Origin: Corynebacterium vitaeruminis
GTDB lineage: Bacteria > Actinomycetota > Actinomycetes > Mycobacteriales > Mycobacteriaceae
Length of the DNA: 64,000 nt
Reading direction: 5' to 3'
NCBI RefSeq assembly: GCF_001054325.1
Contig: NZ_JVVM01000020.1
Coordinates: 62,001 to 126,000 of the forward strand
Part shown: piece after piece, positions 55,582-64,000 of the stretch
How positions within the stretch are numbered: the stretch's first letter is position 1
How the letters are laid out: the number at the start of each line of letters is the position of its first letter
Position numbers and translations under genes: made by a program
Notes under the pieces: generated by a model
Told to the model about the DNA's origin: nothing
What the model saw: only the letters and a program-made list of their open reading frames with translations
Databases searched by the model: none

Positions 55582-57165
55582 ATGACTGCCACGCACGCTC
55601 CTCAGCGCGATCGCTCCGCTGCGGTTTTGAACAAGGCTCGTCGGCAAGCGGACTTGGATCGTCTACGCGAAGATACCGCTAAGGGCGCGATCCCTGATCT
55701 GCTGGTCATCGGCGCGGGTATCACAGGTGTCGGCATCGCTTTGGATGCGGCTTCGCGGGGTCTCAATACCGTGCTCGTCGAAACGAAGGACCTAGCTTTC
55801 GGCACTTCTCGTTGGTCATCGAAGCTAGCCCACGGCGGCCTGCGCTACCTTGCGAGCGGCAATGTCGGTATCGCTCGCCGCTCAGCTATCGAGCGTGGCG
55901 CACTGCTCGATGTCACCGCACCGCACCTGGCACATAACCTGCCGCAGGTCGTGCCGGTGATGGACAGTTTCGCGCCACTGACCCGAATTCTGCCGCGTTT
56001 AGGCTTTTTGGCCGGTGACTTCCTGCGCATTATCGCTGGTACCTCTGCCACTACCCTGCCGTTATCCCGCACTGTCGGTCCTCGCCGAGTCAGTCAACTA
56101 TCACCGACCGTCCGCGAACGCGACGTAAAGTTCGGCTACGTCAACTACGACGGTCAACTGCGTGACGACGCCCGCCTGGTCACCGCTATCGCTCGAACGG
56201 CCGCTAGCTACGGGGCAACTATTTTGACCCGCGTACGCTGCGAGAACGCCTCTGGCACGAGCGCCACACTAGTCGACGAGCTCACTGGCGATTCCTTCGA
56301 AATGCCGGCTCGCGCTGTCGTCAATGCCACTGGTGTGTGGGCCGCAGAACTGGCGACAAACATCAAGATTCGCCCGTCCCGCGGCACCCATCTGGTTCTC
56401 GACGCCGCGAAACTGGGCAACCCTACCGGTTCGCTCACGGTACCGGTGCCCGGCCACACCAACCGTTTCTGCTTTGTCCTGCCCGCAGAACACAACCGCG
56501 TCTATATCGGGCTGACCGATGAGGATGCACCCGGCCCAATCCCCGACGAGCCGGAAGTACCGGAGGATGACATCGATTTTCTGCTCGATGTCATCAACCA
56601 AGCACTCGCGGTTCCGCTCACCCGCGACGACGTCATCGGCGCTTTCGCCGGCCTGCGCCCGCTCATCGACGCCGGCGAGGCCCATACCGCTGACCTTTCC
56701 CGCGAACACGCCCTGCTGGTGGGCCCGACCGGCCTAATTTCCATTACTGGTGGCAAACTCACCGAGTACCGCCTGATGGCTGAGCAGACCGTGGACAAGG
56801 TCGCGGAGAAGCTCGGAGTTTCCCTCGCTCCGTGTTCCACCCGCACCATCCCTGTGCTGGGCTCCGAGCCGAAGGAACTCGACCGCGCCCGCACCGCTGC
56901 CGCTGCAGGCCGCATCCCAATGCCGCTGTTTAATCGCTACGGCGCTGAGTCCTTCGAGGTCATCGAGTCCTGCCCGCTCGACCGACCACTCGACCCGGTG
57001 GCGGAGGGCCTCGATGTGACCCGTGCCGAGTTCGCCTGGCATGTGACCCACGAGGGTGCTCTCAGCGTCGACGATATTCTCGATCGCCGCACACGCCTCG
57101 GGCTGGTCAAGGCTGATCGCGACGCTGCCCTGCCAGCTGCTGAGGAGGCACTGCAGCTGGCCTAG
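55582..57165 (+). CDS. glpD: Glycerol-3-phosphate dehydrogenase (FAD)
   Basis: A 527-residue membrane-associated flavoprotein that oxidises glycerol-3-phosphate to dihydroxyacetone phosphate and passes electrons to the quinone pool. The FAD Rossmann fingerprint is LLVIGAGITGVGIALDAASRG (about 39-59), followed by GTSRWSSKLAHGGLRYL, and a C-terminal domain (EFAWHVTHEGALSVDDIL). A GAGGAAGAAAG ribosome-binding site precedes ATG 55582. The sequence family matches GlpD1/GlpD2 of mycobacteria. A UUCG terminator follows. Confidence 0.94.
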   Translation: MTATHAPQRDRSAAVLNKARRQADLDRLREDTAKGAIPDLLVIGAGITGVGIALDAASRGLNTVLVETKDLAFGTSRWSSKLAHGGLRYLASGNVGIARRSAIERGALLDVTAPHLAHNLPQVVPVMDSFAPLTRILPRLGFLAGDFLRIIAGTSATTLPLSRTVGPRRVSQLSPTVRERDVKFGYVNYDGQLRDDARLVTAIARTAASYGATILTRVRCENASGTSATLVDELTGDSFEMPARAVVNATGVWAAELATNIKIRPSRGTHLVLDAAKLGNPTGSLTVPVPGHTNRFCFVLPAEHNRVYIGLTDEDAPGPIPDEPEVPEDDIDFLLDVINQALAVPLTRDDVIGAFAGLRPLIDAGEAHTADLSREHALLVGPTGLISITGGKLTEYRLMAEQTVDKVAEKLGVSLAPCSTRTIPVLGSEPKELDRARTAAAAGRIPMPLFNRYGAESFEVIESCPLDRPLDPVAEGLDVTRAEFAWHVTHEGALSVDDILDRRTRLGLVKADRDAALPAAEEALQLA

Positions 57166-57217
57166 TTCTGGTCGTTGCTGTGGCCGCTCCGGTCGTGGTC
57201 GTAGCTACTAAATAAAG

Positions 57218-57244
57218 CGGGGAGTCTTCGGACTGCCCGTTTTT
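57218..57244 (+). terminator. Intrinsic terminator of glpD with UUCG tetraloop
   Basis: CGGGGAGTC-TTCG-GACTGCCCG forms a 9-position stem with one central G-G mismatch, capped by a stable TTCG loop and followed by five T. It lies between glpD and the next gene. Confidence 0.8.
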
Positions 57245-57261
57245 CTGTATACACGGAAACT

Positions 57262-58413
57262 ATGAGTGTAAATAACGCTGTCACTTTCCCTTCCCTCGAT
57301 GAACTCCGCAACCGTGGAACAGTCAAGTGGACCGCGTACTCCCCGGACGTGCTGCCACTGTGGGTCGCCGAATCCGATGCCACCACCTGCCCTGCGGTCA
57401 GTGCCGCTATCCACGAGGCCTGTGAGCGCGAACAGTTCGGATACCTCTCACAGGACATCTCCGCGCTTACCACCGCAACTGCGGACTTCTCTGCAGCACG
57501 CTACGGCTGGCGCCCGAACCCTGACAACATCTTTGCCGTCGCGGACGTCGTCCGCGGTGTCACGCTCGCAGTGGAACGCTTCACCCGCCCCGATTCCGCG
57601 ATTGTCGTCCCCACGCCCGCCTACATGCCGTTCTTTCAGGTGGGTCCCGCGCTCGGACGAGAGACCGTGTGCATTCCCACGCTTGCCGACGGCCCGGATC
57701 TCGGCGCCCTCGAACGTGCCTTTGCCGACGGTGCAGGTTGCCTGATCTTGTGTAACCCGAACAACCCGCTCGGTTTTACCTACTCCGCTGACAAACTGCG
57801 TGAGATTACCGATTTGGCCGCTCGCTTTGGCGCGCGTGTTATCTCAGACGAGATTCATGGCCCAGTTGTTCTAGATGGCACTCATACTCCGACCGCGTCG
57901 GTGTCGGATACTGCGGCAGCCGTGACTATCGCGGTGACTGCTACCTCGAAGGGCTGGAATACCGCTGGCCTAAAGTGTGCACAGATCATCTTTAACGACG
58001 AAGATGCCAAAACCTGGCGGAAGCTGCCCTTCATTGTGCGCGAAGGCGCCTCAATTCTCGGAGTCGCCGCTGCCACTGCTGCCTACCGCGACGGTGTGCC
58101 CTGGCTGGATAACTTTGTCGACGTCCTGCGCACCAACCGTGAGACTCTGCGAACGCGTTTGTCCACTATTGCGCCGCAGGCTCGCTTTAACCCACCGCAG
58201 GCCTCATTCTTGGCGTGGTTGGACTTGGGTGACGTGCCCGGCATTGACAAGGGTGACCCAGCTGCGTGGCTGATGGAAAACGCCAAAATAGCACTCAACC
58301 CCGGCTTCGCATTCGGCGAAGGCGGGGCTGGTCATGTGCGGCTTAACTTTGCGACCTCCCCGGAGATTCTCGGTGAGGCCCTGGACCGGTTTGACGCGGC
58401 CCTGCGCTTTTAG
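57262..58413 (+). CDS. MalY/PatB-type cystathionine C-S lyase
   Basis: A 383-residue PLP aminotransferase-fold enzyme. VLPLWVAESDATTCPAV, the cofactor segment ILCNPNNPLGFTY, ISDEIHGPVVLDG and the Schiff-base lysine in VTATSKGWNTAGLK (Lys about 230) identify the MalY/PatB subgroup, which cleaves cystathionine and cysteine conjugates to a thiol, pyruvate and ammonia. The corynebacterial member AecD is of this type. It may supply homocysteine for methionine or release odorous thiols from conjugates. It is convergent with the acid-phosphatase gene with 8 bases between stops. Confidence 0.9.
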   Translation: MSVNNAVTFPSLDELRNRGTVKWTAYSPDVLPLWVAESDATTCPAVSAAIHEACEREQFGYLSQDISALTTATADFSAARYGWRPNPDNIFAVADVVRGVTLAVERFTRPDSAIVVPTPAYMPFFQVGPALGRETVCIPTLADGPDLGALERAFADGAGCLILCNPNNPLGFTYSADKLREITDLAARFGARVISDEIHGPVVLDGTHTPTASVSDTAAAVTIAVTATSKGWNTAGLKCAQIIFNDEDAKTWRKLPFIVREGASILGVAAATAAYRDGVPWLDNFVDVLRTNRETLRTRLSTIAPQARFNPPQASFLAWLDLGDVPGIDKGDPAAWLMENAKIALNPGFAFGEGGAGHVRLNFATSPEILGEALDRFDAALRF

Positions 58414-58421
58414 CTGACGTT

Positions 58422-59780
58422 TTAGTTGGTGACAGTGACGCTGCCGTCGGCGTTGACAACGACGTCGGCGGCCAGAGCACGAGCCAGGTTCATGCGAACG
58501 TGCTGGCCCTCACCGTCGGTGCGGTCGAGCGGGTAACCGGACGGGATTGCAGTCTGAGCGAGGATGGAGTTGCGCTGTTCCTCAGTCAGCTTCGGGAAGC
58601 GGGTCTCCAGCAAACCTGCGTAACGCTTCGGGACAACAACTGGCTCATTAGCTGGGCCAACCTGCTTGAAGTCGTAGGTCATACGCTCGGTGTACTGCTC
58701 AACGGCAGCTGCGGTGCTCATGTACGGGGTGTCCTTGGCAACGCAGTTGGCGATGGTGTCGCCACAGCGGTATTCAAGTTCAGTGCGCAGCTCATCCATT
58801 GCTTCTTCGATGAGTGGGCGGAACTCTGGGTCTGCCCAACGGTCAGCTGCGGCCTGGTTGCCCATCATGCGGCCACCCATGACATCCAGCGGGTAGTGCA
58901 CACCCATGACAATGCGCGAATGACCGGCTTCGGAAGCACGCGCCTGAATCTGCGGTGCGACCTCCGGCAGCATCATAGCCAGCATGGTCGAGGTCCATGC
59001 AGCCTTGTTGGTGTGGCCCGACGGGTAGGACGGCGTGGTCGAGTACGGGTCGTCCTGACCTTCGCGGTAGTAGCGCTCGATGCGTTCCGGTGCCACCACA
59101 AACGGGCGATCATAGCCGTATGCGTACTTCTCGAAGAAGGTCGAGCTGACCAGGCCACCACCGCGGGCAAGGTTGCCGGACAGCAGTGCCTTCACCTTCG
59201 GCAGGCGTCCCTCATCGAAGGCATCACGGAAATGCTGACCCAGATTTGCACCGAAAGCAGTGGAGATATTGACCAGTGGATCCAGGTAGTCGTCATCGAG
59301 AGCGAGTTCCTGTGCCTGTGGGTCGTTCTTGGCAGCATTGTTGATGCAAACAACGGTTTCGAGGTTCTGATCCATAACCTCTGGGTGCGTGTCTCGAACC
59401 TCGACGAACGGGTGGACCACGTAGAAGTAGAACCAGTTATCGGTAGCGGCATCCGACGGGTACGCGCGCACAATCTGGTCCGGACGGTACGGAGTCGGGG
59501 TCGGCGCATTCGGGTCGGTGTTTTCACCGGAAGACGACGGCAACGAGATGGATTCGGGTACCTCGAGGCCACCGCCAGGCAGCTTGATCCCTTCCGGAGC
59601 GGTTACATTCGCTGGGAGCGTAGAAACTGAGTCCAGGCGGTTACCCAGCTCGGCCAGCGGGTTAACCGGAGCCGCCCAAGCCGTTGCCGGCGTGAGCCCC
59701 ATTACAACTGCCATCGCTGCGGTAGCAGCGCCGACGCGAGTACGAGTTGCTGTGCGCTTGTGCGGCTTCGAAGAAGACAC
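58422..59780 (-). CDS. Secreted class A-type acid phosphatase (PAP2 family)
   Basis: A 452-residue exported protein with a twin-basic signal peptide ending at TAWAAPVNP (about residue 36). The phosphatase signature is complete: KYAYGYDRP (K-x6-RP), YPSGHTNKAAW, and HSRIVMGVHYPLD. Such vanadium-haloperoxidase-fold enzymes hydrolyse phosphomonoesters outside the cell. The region 45-100 (Pro/Ser-rich) is a spacer. The last 90 residues are not found in short family members and carry no anchor. It is convergent with the C-S lyase gene. Confidence 0.9.
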   Translation of the reverse strand: MSSSKPHKRTATRTRVGAATAAMAVVMGLTPATAWAAPVNPLAELGNRLDSVSTLPANVTAPEGIKLPGGGLEVPESISLPSSSGENTDPNAPTPTPYRPDQIVRAYPSDAATDNWFYFYVVHPFVEVRDTHPEVMDQNLETVVCINNAAKNDPQAQELALDDDYLDPLVNISTAFGANLGQHFRDAFDEGRLPKVKALLSGNLARGGGLVSSTFFEKYAYGYDRPFVVAPERIERYYREGQDDPYSTTPSYPSGHTNKAAWTSTMLAMMLPEVAPQIQARASEAGHSRIVMGVHYPLDVMGGRMMGNQAAADRWADPEFRPLIEEAMDELRTELEYRCGDTIANCVAKDTPYMSTAAAVEQYTERMTYDFKQVGPANEPVVVPKRYAGLLETRFPKLTEEQRNSILAQTAIPSGYPLDRTDGEGQHVRMNLARALAADVVVNADGSVTVTN

Positions 59781-59983
59781 TGAGACGTTCCTTTCCAGAT
59801 TGCTGCCTGGGGCACCAGTTGTGAAGTGCCCTATAAGTCAAGGTCTGACAAAATCTTCACTCATGCTAAGGCCACGGTGAGGTTTCGGCGCGTTGAAAAG
59901 AAACAAGTTTCCAAAATGTTAGTGCCGATGACTGACAGTTTCCCCGTCGAGCACCGGGTTTTCACTGATAAATGCATAAAGAA

Positions 59984-60016
59984 ACCGGTTGGCGGGATAA
60001 ACTCCCGCCAACCGGT
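59984..60016 (-). terminator. Intrinsic terminator of the 3-hydroxyacyl-CoA dehydrogenase gene
   Basis: A perfect 14-bp stem (ACCGGTTGGCGGGA and complement) with TAAAC loop is followed on the minus strand by TTTCTTTATG. It begins 43 bases past the stop at 60059. Confidence 0.8.
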
Positions 60017-60058
60017 AAGAATTCACTACTCGCCCCAAAACGGGGTTAAAAGCGTGAA

Positions 60059-60925
60059 CTACTTGGAGTAGTCGTAGAAGCCGCGTCCAGACTTGCGGCC
60101 GAAGTAGCCAGCCTCAACCATGCGCTTGAGCAGCGGCGGTGCGGAGTAAGTCGGCTCCTTGTACTCGTCGAACATGGCATCGGCGATGAACTTGATGGTG
60201 TCCAGGCCAACCATGTCGGCCAGAGTCAGCGGACCCATCGGGTGTGCACAGCCATTGACCATGCCAGCGTCGATGTCCTCTGCGGTTGCAATGCCGTCCT
60301 GCAGCATGCGGATAGCGCCTAGGATGTACGGAACGAGTAGGGCGTTGACGATGAAGCCCGAGCGGTCCTTCGCACGAATGACAGTCTTGCCCAGCGCCTC
60401 GGAAGCGTACTCGTACGCGCGCTCCGATTGAACATCACCCGTAGTCAGGGTAACGACATGCTCTACCAGCGGCAGAACCGGAACCGGGTTGAAGAAGTGC
60501 AGACCCATGACGCGCTCCGGGCGCTTAGTGGCTGCAGCAATGGACTGAATCGGCAGCGAGGAGGTGTTGGAAGCCAAGATGGCATCGTCCGACTCAACAA
60601 TCTCATCGAGCTGCGAGAAGACGCTGGCCTTTACTTCCGGGTTTTCCACGATGGCCTCGATGACCAGCTCACGGTCAGCGAAGTCTTCCAGCTTGGTGGT
60701 GAAGCTGATACGGCCCATAATCTCATCACGTGCGGACTGCTCCAGCTTGCCACGGGAAACGGCCTTATCCAGCGACTTTTCAATACGGGCGCGGCCGGAC
60801 TCGAGAAACTCCTCTTTGGCCTCCCAAACCTTGACATCACTGCCGGCCTTCGCACAGACCTCAATGATGCCGGAGCCCATCTGACCGGCGCCGACGATGC
60901 CTACTCGCGAGATGCTATTTGCCAT
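60059..60925 (-). CDS. 3-hydroxybutyryl-CoA dehydrogenase
   Basis: A 288-residue NAD-dependent dehydrogenase with the Rossmann motif VGIVGAGQMGSGI (about 7-19), the catalytic region MGLHFFNPVPVLPLVE (His in LHFFNP) and the dimer domain DRSGFIVNALLVPYI. It oxidises or reduces 3-hydroxyacyl-CoA in fatty-acid or butyrate metabolism. The length fits single-domain HBD/FadB2 (Rv0468 type). It stands alone with a strong terminator downstream. Confidence 0.93.
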   Translation of the reverse strand: MANSISRVGIVGAGQMGSGIIEVCAKAGSDVKVWEAKEEFLESGRARIEKSLDKAVSRGKLEQSARDEIMGRISFTTKLEDFADRELVIEAIVENPEVKASVFSQLDEIVESDDAILASNTSSLPIQSIAAATKRPERVMGLHFFNPVPVLPLVEHVVTLTTGDVQSERAYEYASEALGKTVIRAKDRSGFIVNALLVPYILGAIRMLQDGIATAEDIDAGMVNGCAHPMGPLTLADMVGLDTIKFIADAMFDEYKEPTYSAPPLLKRMVEAGYFGRKSGRGFYDYSK

Positions 60926-61095
60926 TGGCGAATCTTCCTACCTTCTAGTCAGCATTGTGTTTCATCCGAGCGCGCGTTCGCTTAACGACGATTACAGCGC
61001 ACTGGCTTTATTTACACGCTACTCACTTCCCCAGTTTCCCGGGTGCGCTTTGCAGGACTTTTATCTGAATTTCCTCCACTTGGCCTGAACAGTGG

Positions 61096-61713
61096 CTAGT
61101 ACTGCATACGTTTTGCCAGTGCCTGCTGAATATCTTCCAGCTGCTGCCGAGACGAACGTGCCAGCTCTTGCAGGTCATTTCCGCCGTGCTTTTCCAGTTC
61201 CTCCCACTGGCCGAGCATCTTGTCCAGGCTGCCTTCCATCAACGTCAGGTAAGCCATATCTGCGTGTGGCCCCTCCTCGTTTTCAAGGCGGGTCATGGTA
61301 GCGGTGTCGAGCTTCGTCTCAGCCGGATCAACATCGACGCCGAGAGTCTTAACTAGCTGCGCTTCCTCTTCAGCAAAGACGGGCTCCGCCTGCTGCGCAA
61401 TCTTTCGGGTCTCTTCCGAGACGGTTTCCTTTGCAATCAGTGTCTGCGATGCAATCTTCAGCGCCGCTGTATCTGCCGCCAGCTGAGCCAAGTTATCCCG
61501 AATTGCAGCACTGGAGGTAACAGCACCCGGTGCCTGGCTTGACTGACTTTGATTGCCCTCCAAGGCCGCCTTATCACTATCGCCACAAGCACTGAGGCCG
61601 ACGACGAGAGCAGAAGCGAGCACAGCGGAACCAATACGCAAGCCACGCCCAATCAGGGAATAGACACCGCTACTGGGAGCCGCTGCACTATCGCGGATGG
61701 TGTCTGCGGACAT
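61096..61713 (-). CDS. Predicted lipoprotein with helical (DUF4142-like) domain
   Basis: A 205-residue protein. After a basic region comes a hydrophobic signal ending at the lipobox VVGLSACG (Cys about 43), so it is probably a membrane-anchored lipoprotein. The mature part is all-helical and charged (about 80-200), with ferritin-like periodicity and features such as KLDTATMTRLENEEGPHADM; DUF4142 proteins look like this. Function unknown. Its start overlaps the stop of the monooxygenase-fold gene (TAATG), so the two are coupled. Confidence 0.75.
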   Translation of the reverse strand: MSADTIRDSAAAPSSGVYSLIGRGLRIGSAVLASALVVGLSACGDSDKAALEGNQSQSSQAPGAVTSSAAIRDNLAQLAADTAALKIASQTLIAKETVSEETRKIAQQAEPVFAEEEAQLVKTLGVDVDPAETKLDTATMTRLENEEGPHADMAYLTLMEGSLDKMLGQWEELEKHGGNDLQELARSSRQQLEDIQQALAKRMQY

Positions 61714-62036
61714 TAGTCGACCTGCAGCTCGCCCATGCGATCCCAGTCCTGCTTATCCGGGAGTACCTGCGAAACAATCTTCGGGGTCTCTGTGAGCAGT
61801 GGCTTCATCGCCTCCAGCCCCTTGGCAAAGTGCTCGGAATTGACGTGGGCTTCGCCAGCGTCGTCATCGAATGCCTCAACGAGGGTGTACTGATTGGGGT
61901 CTTCTACGCTGCGGGACCATTCAAACCACTTGTTGCCAGCCTCTGCCCGGGTAGCAGCGGTGAACTCAGCGACGTGGTCCATCCATTCGTCGGCAAACTC
62001 CGGCTTAACTTGGTAATTCACAACGATAAAAATCAT
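61713..62036 (-). CDS. Antibiotic-biosynthesis-monooxygenase-fold protein
   Basis: A 107-residue ferredoxin-like alpha/beta protein (MIFIVVNYQVKPEFADEWM, EAGNKWFEWSRSVEDPNQ, YTLVEAFDDDAGEAHVNSEH). The order and spacing match the ABM family, whose members include small heme-degrading and quinol monooxygenases. No heme ligand or substrate is evident, so no specific role is given. It precedes the lipoprotein gene in one transcription unit. Start ATG 62036 is preferred over an upstream in-frame codon because it gives the family's normal length. Confidence 0.8.
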   Translation of the reverse strand: MIFIVVNYQVKPEFADEWMDHVAEFTAATRAEAGNKWFEWSRSVEDPNQYTLVEAFDDDAGEAHVNSEHFAKGLEAMKPLLTETPKIVSQVLPDKQDWDRMGELQVD

Positions 62037-62129
62037 GTCGCCCACTGTAGGCGTGTCCAGGCAGAATTGCACCCTTCAACTAATAGAGTTTCGCTGAGAA
62101 TTTTTCTTACGCTGACCTCAGGTGACAGT

Positions 62130-62135
62130 TATATT
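62130..62135 (+). promoter_or_regulatory. -10 box suggesting a leaderless carbonic anhydrase gene
   Basis: TATATT ends 7 bases before ATG 62143, putting the expected transcript start at the first start codon; no ribosome-binding site is seen. Confidence 0.45.
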
Positions 62136-62142
62136 GGTTTGT

Positions 62143-62697
62143 ATGATGAACACTCCGCTCATTCTCACCTACCAAGATAAGACCCCACGCATTCATTCCA
62201 GCGCTTGGATTGCGCCCGGCGCGGTCATTATCGGAGATGTCGAAATCGGTGCGGATAGCTCCGTGTTCTACGGTTCTGTTCTCCGAGGTGACGTCGCACC
62301 GATCCGTATTGGCCAGCGCACCAACATTCAGGACAATTCCACCGTCCATGTCGGCCGAGGCGTGCCCACCATTCTGGGCGATGATGTCACGGTTGGACAC
62401 ATGGCATTGGTTCATGGCACCACGGTTGAAGATGGTTGCCTCATCGGCATGAAGTCCACTTTGTTGTCGCGTTCGCGTATCGGCGCTGGCAGCCTCATTG
62501 CCGCAGGTGCCGTGGTGCTGGAAGATCAGGTAATCGACCCCCGTTCGCTGGCTGCAGGCGTTCCCGCTAAGGTACGTCGCCAACTCTCAGCCGAGGAGGC
62601 AGAGGGCTTCATTGCCCATGCAGGGCGTTATGTGGAAACAGCGTCCAACCACCGCCATCTCCGCGAGGTCGACCTGGATATGGTGACTTTTAACTAG
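62143..62697 (+). CDS. Gamma-class carbonic anhydrase-like protein
   Basis: A 184-residue left-handed beta-helix protein with hexapeptide repeats (GAVIIGDVEIGADSSVFYGS, VLRGDVAPIRIGQRTNIQDN). The three zinc histidines of gamma-carbonic anhydrases are in place (NSTVHVGRG, VGHMALVHG). A C-terminal amphipathic helix follows. Such proteins hydrate CO2 or, in some lineages, have other acyl- or metal-linked roles. It is convergent with the nicotinamidase gene, overlapping by 4 bases. Confidence 0.88.
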   Translation: MMNTPLILTYQDKTPRIHSSAWIAPGAVIIGDVEIGADSSVFYGSVLRGDVAPIRIGQRTNIQDNSTVHVGRGVPTILGDDVTVGHMALVHGTTVEDGCLIGMKSTLLSRSRIGAGSLIAAGAVVLEDQVIDPRSLAAGVPAKVRRQLSAEEAEGFIAHAGRYVETASNHRHLREVDLDMVTFN

Positions 62698-63401
62698 ACC
62701 ACTGTCGCACCGGCAGCAGCCATTTCCGCTAGTGCGGCTTTACCGCGCTCCGGGTCGACCGCCGCGACCTGGTTGCTCAAAACGCGGACGGAAAAGCCTT
62801 CCTTAAGGCCATCGAGCACGGTTGCGCGTACGCAGTGGTCAGTCGCAACACCCACCACATCGATCTCTTCGATGTCAGAGGCGCGGAGGGCGTCGGCAAG
62901 CGAAACGCCAGCCTCCGTTGCTCCCTCGAAACCGGAGTAGGCGGCGGCGTACTCCCCCTTCGTGACATCTATACGCACGGCAGCGGGATTGAGTTGCTCG
63001 AAAAACGCGATGGCGCGCTGCATCCCGGGATGGATTTCCGCGCCCGGGGTTCCCGCGACACAGTGCTTCGGCCAAGTATTGGCGAAATCCGGGGTCTCGG
63101 AGAAATGCGTGCCCGGATCGATGTGATTGTCACGAGTGGTCGCGAGAACCGAATACTTATTCGCCGTGCCCGCGACATGCAGATACGTGGCGGTGTACGC
63201 TGCCTCCGCGCCGTCTACGGCAAGTGCGCCACCCGCGGAAAAGTCATTCTGAGCGTCGACGACTACCAGTGCCATGCGTGGGCGCGCCGGGCGCTGTTGT
63301 TCCTCGGAGCCGGCATCGTTGCTGGTATCTGACTCGTTGTCCGCGTTATCGGCGTTGTCCGCGTTGACCTGTCGGTAGATTTCGGAGAAGGAAGCGTTCA
63401 T
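62694..63401 (-). CDS. pncA: Nicotinamidase
   Basis: A 235-residue hydrolase turning nicotinamide into nicotinate for NAD salvage (and activating pyrazinamide in mycobacteria). The catalytic triad is present: Asp in VVVDAQNDFS, Lys in TWPKHCVAGT, and Cys in VATDHCVRATV. An N-terminal extension of about 40 residues, with the repeat NADNADNADN and Ser/Glu-rich segments, is not part of the family fold. Confidence 0.9.
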   Translation of the reverse strand: MNASFSEIYRQVNADNADNADNESDTSNDAGSEEQQRPARPRMALVVVDAQNDFSAGGALAVDGAEAAYTATYLHVAGTANKYSVLATTRDNHIDPGTHFSETPDFANTWPKHCVAGTPGAEIHPGMQRAIAFFEQLNPAAVRIDVTKGEYAAAYSGFEGATEAGVSLADALRASDIEEIDVVGVATDHCVRATVLDGLKEGFSVRVLSNQVAAVDPERGKAALAEMAAAGATVV

Positions 63402-63572
63402 GGTCTATATCTTGCCACGCGTGCACATTTAAAGGAGCATGCTAACTATCAGCAAGACTTCAACAAGCTACCGACAACTAAGAGTCAATCCGGTGTAGCG
63501 GTTAGAATCGTTTCGATAATCCTTTGATACGACGTCGGCTCTTAGTCGCGTCCTCCAATGCGGGAGGTTTTT

Positions 63573-64000
63573 ATGGCAGGCGGACTTGTCGCGCTGCTTG
63601 ACGACGTTGCCACGATTGCACGCGCTGCAGCGGCAACAACAGACGATATTGCGGCTGCGGCCAGTAAAGCTAGCGCTAAAGCTGCAGGCGTTGTGGTAGA
63701 TGACGCTGCGGTGACCCCTAAATTCGTCGAAGGTGTCTCGCCGAAGCGTGAGCTGCCGATTATTTGGCGTATCACCAAAGGTTCTCTAGTCAACAAAATC
63801 GTCATTATTCTGCCGATTGCGCTACTGCTCAGTCAGTTTCTGCCCTGGGCGCTGACGCCGATTTTGATGCTAGGTGGCACATACCTGTGCTTTGAAGGCA
63901 TGGAAAAGGTCTGGGAGAAGATTAAGCACCAAATCTCTCCCGATCAGACTGAGCAGGAGCGGATGGAAGCAGCGACCAACCGCACGCCACAGAATGAGGA
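63573..64000 (+). CDS. DUF808 (YedI-type) membrane protein, 5' part
   Basis: The visible 142 residues begin MAGGLVALLDDVATIARAAA, a DUF808 signature, with GGGAGG 6 bases upstream of ATG 63573. Two hydrophobic helices (about 75-95 and 98-112) are followed by a charged segment (WEKIKHQISPDQTEQERM). Family members are predicted inner-membrane proteins of unknown function. The gene runs off the right edge. Confidence 0.88.
   Translation, partial: MAGGLVALLDDVATIARAAAATTDDIAAAASKASAKAAGVVVDDAAVTPKFVEGVSPKRELPIIWRITKGSLVNKIVIILPIALLLSQFLPWALTPILMLGGTYLCFEGMEKVWEKIKHQISPDQTEQERMEAATNRTPQNE

Overview
The window reads as chromosomal DNA of a Corynebacterium or close relative in the Mycobacteriales. 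It has a mycothiol-type formaldehyde dehydrogenase followed by a metallo-beta-lactamase-fold hydrolase, a treS-maltokinase pair, a zur-uppS-recO-era-CBS-ybeY-phoH-rsmE-dnaJ-hrcA-hemW array, a dnaG-dgt block and a FadD15-type acyl-CoA ligase. The order matches what I remember of mycobacterial and corynebacterial chromosomes. The species cannot be fixed from the sequence alone. No rRNA, CRISPR array or insertion sequence was seen.

Positions 1 to about 5641 are the right-hand part of an integrated conjugative or plasmid-like element. It carries the N-terminus of a tyrosine integrase (running off the left edge), an excisionase-like HTH protein, a small exported protein, an FtsK/TraB-like DNA translocase split over two reading frames, two small accessory proteins, an HTH regulator and a HUH-type rolling-circle replication protein. 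The element ends in a degenerate 3' half of a CAT-anticodon tRNA, the expected attachment-site scar.

Positions 5763-16701 hold host genes: tdk, a ribokinase-like kinase, a PIN-PhoH protein, an FtsX-type ABC transporter divergent from a soluble histidine kinase and LuxR-type regulator, a metallophosphoesterase, a repeat-filled non-coding stretch (13.9-14.4 kb), tRNA-Asn, and mscR with its hydrolase partner. Positions 16718-25720 carry dnaG, a secreted barnase/T1-type RNase, dgt, a TPM-domain protein, a pair of unknown proteins, glyS and zur. Positions 25772-35986 form one long minus-strand run from an unknown protein through hemW, hrcA and dnaJ down to uppS, joining protein quality control, ribosome maturation, 16S modification, DNA repair and cell-wall lipid carrier synthesis.

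Positions 36211-50032 deal mainly with lipid activation and alpha-glucan/trehalose metabolism (fadD, malQ, treS, maltokinase), plus a metallopeptidase, an esterase, PH-domain membrane proteins and very small membrane proteins. Positions 50093-57165 hold an ABC exporter and a glycerolipid group (diacylglycerol kinase, alkyl-DHAP-synthase-like flavoprotein, glpD). Positions 57262-64000 hold a C-S lyase, a secreted acid phosphatase, a 3-hydroxyacyl-CoA dehydrogenase, a lipoprotein, a monooxygenase-fold protein, a gamma-carbonic anhydrase, a nicotinamidase and a truncated DUF808 membrane protein.

The items most worth a second look are the split translocase and tRNA scar of the element, the CATAAGTG repeat cluster, the DnaG zinc finger that has lost three of four ligands, the secreted RNase with no barstar nearby, several proteins under 40 residues, a poly-C/G-quadruplex block downstream of the ABC permease, and a set of genes that look leaderless.
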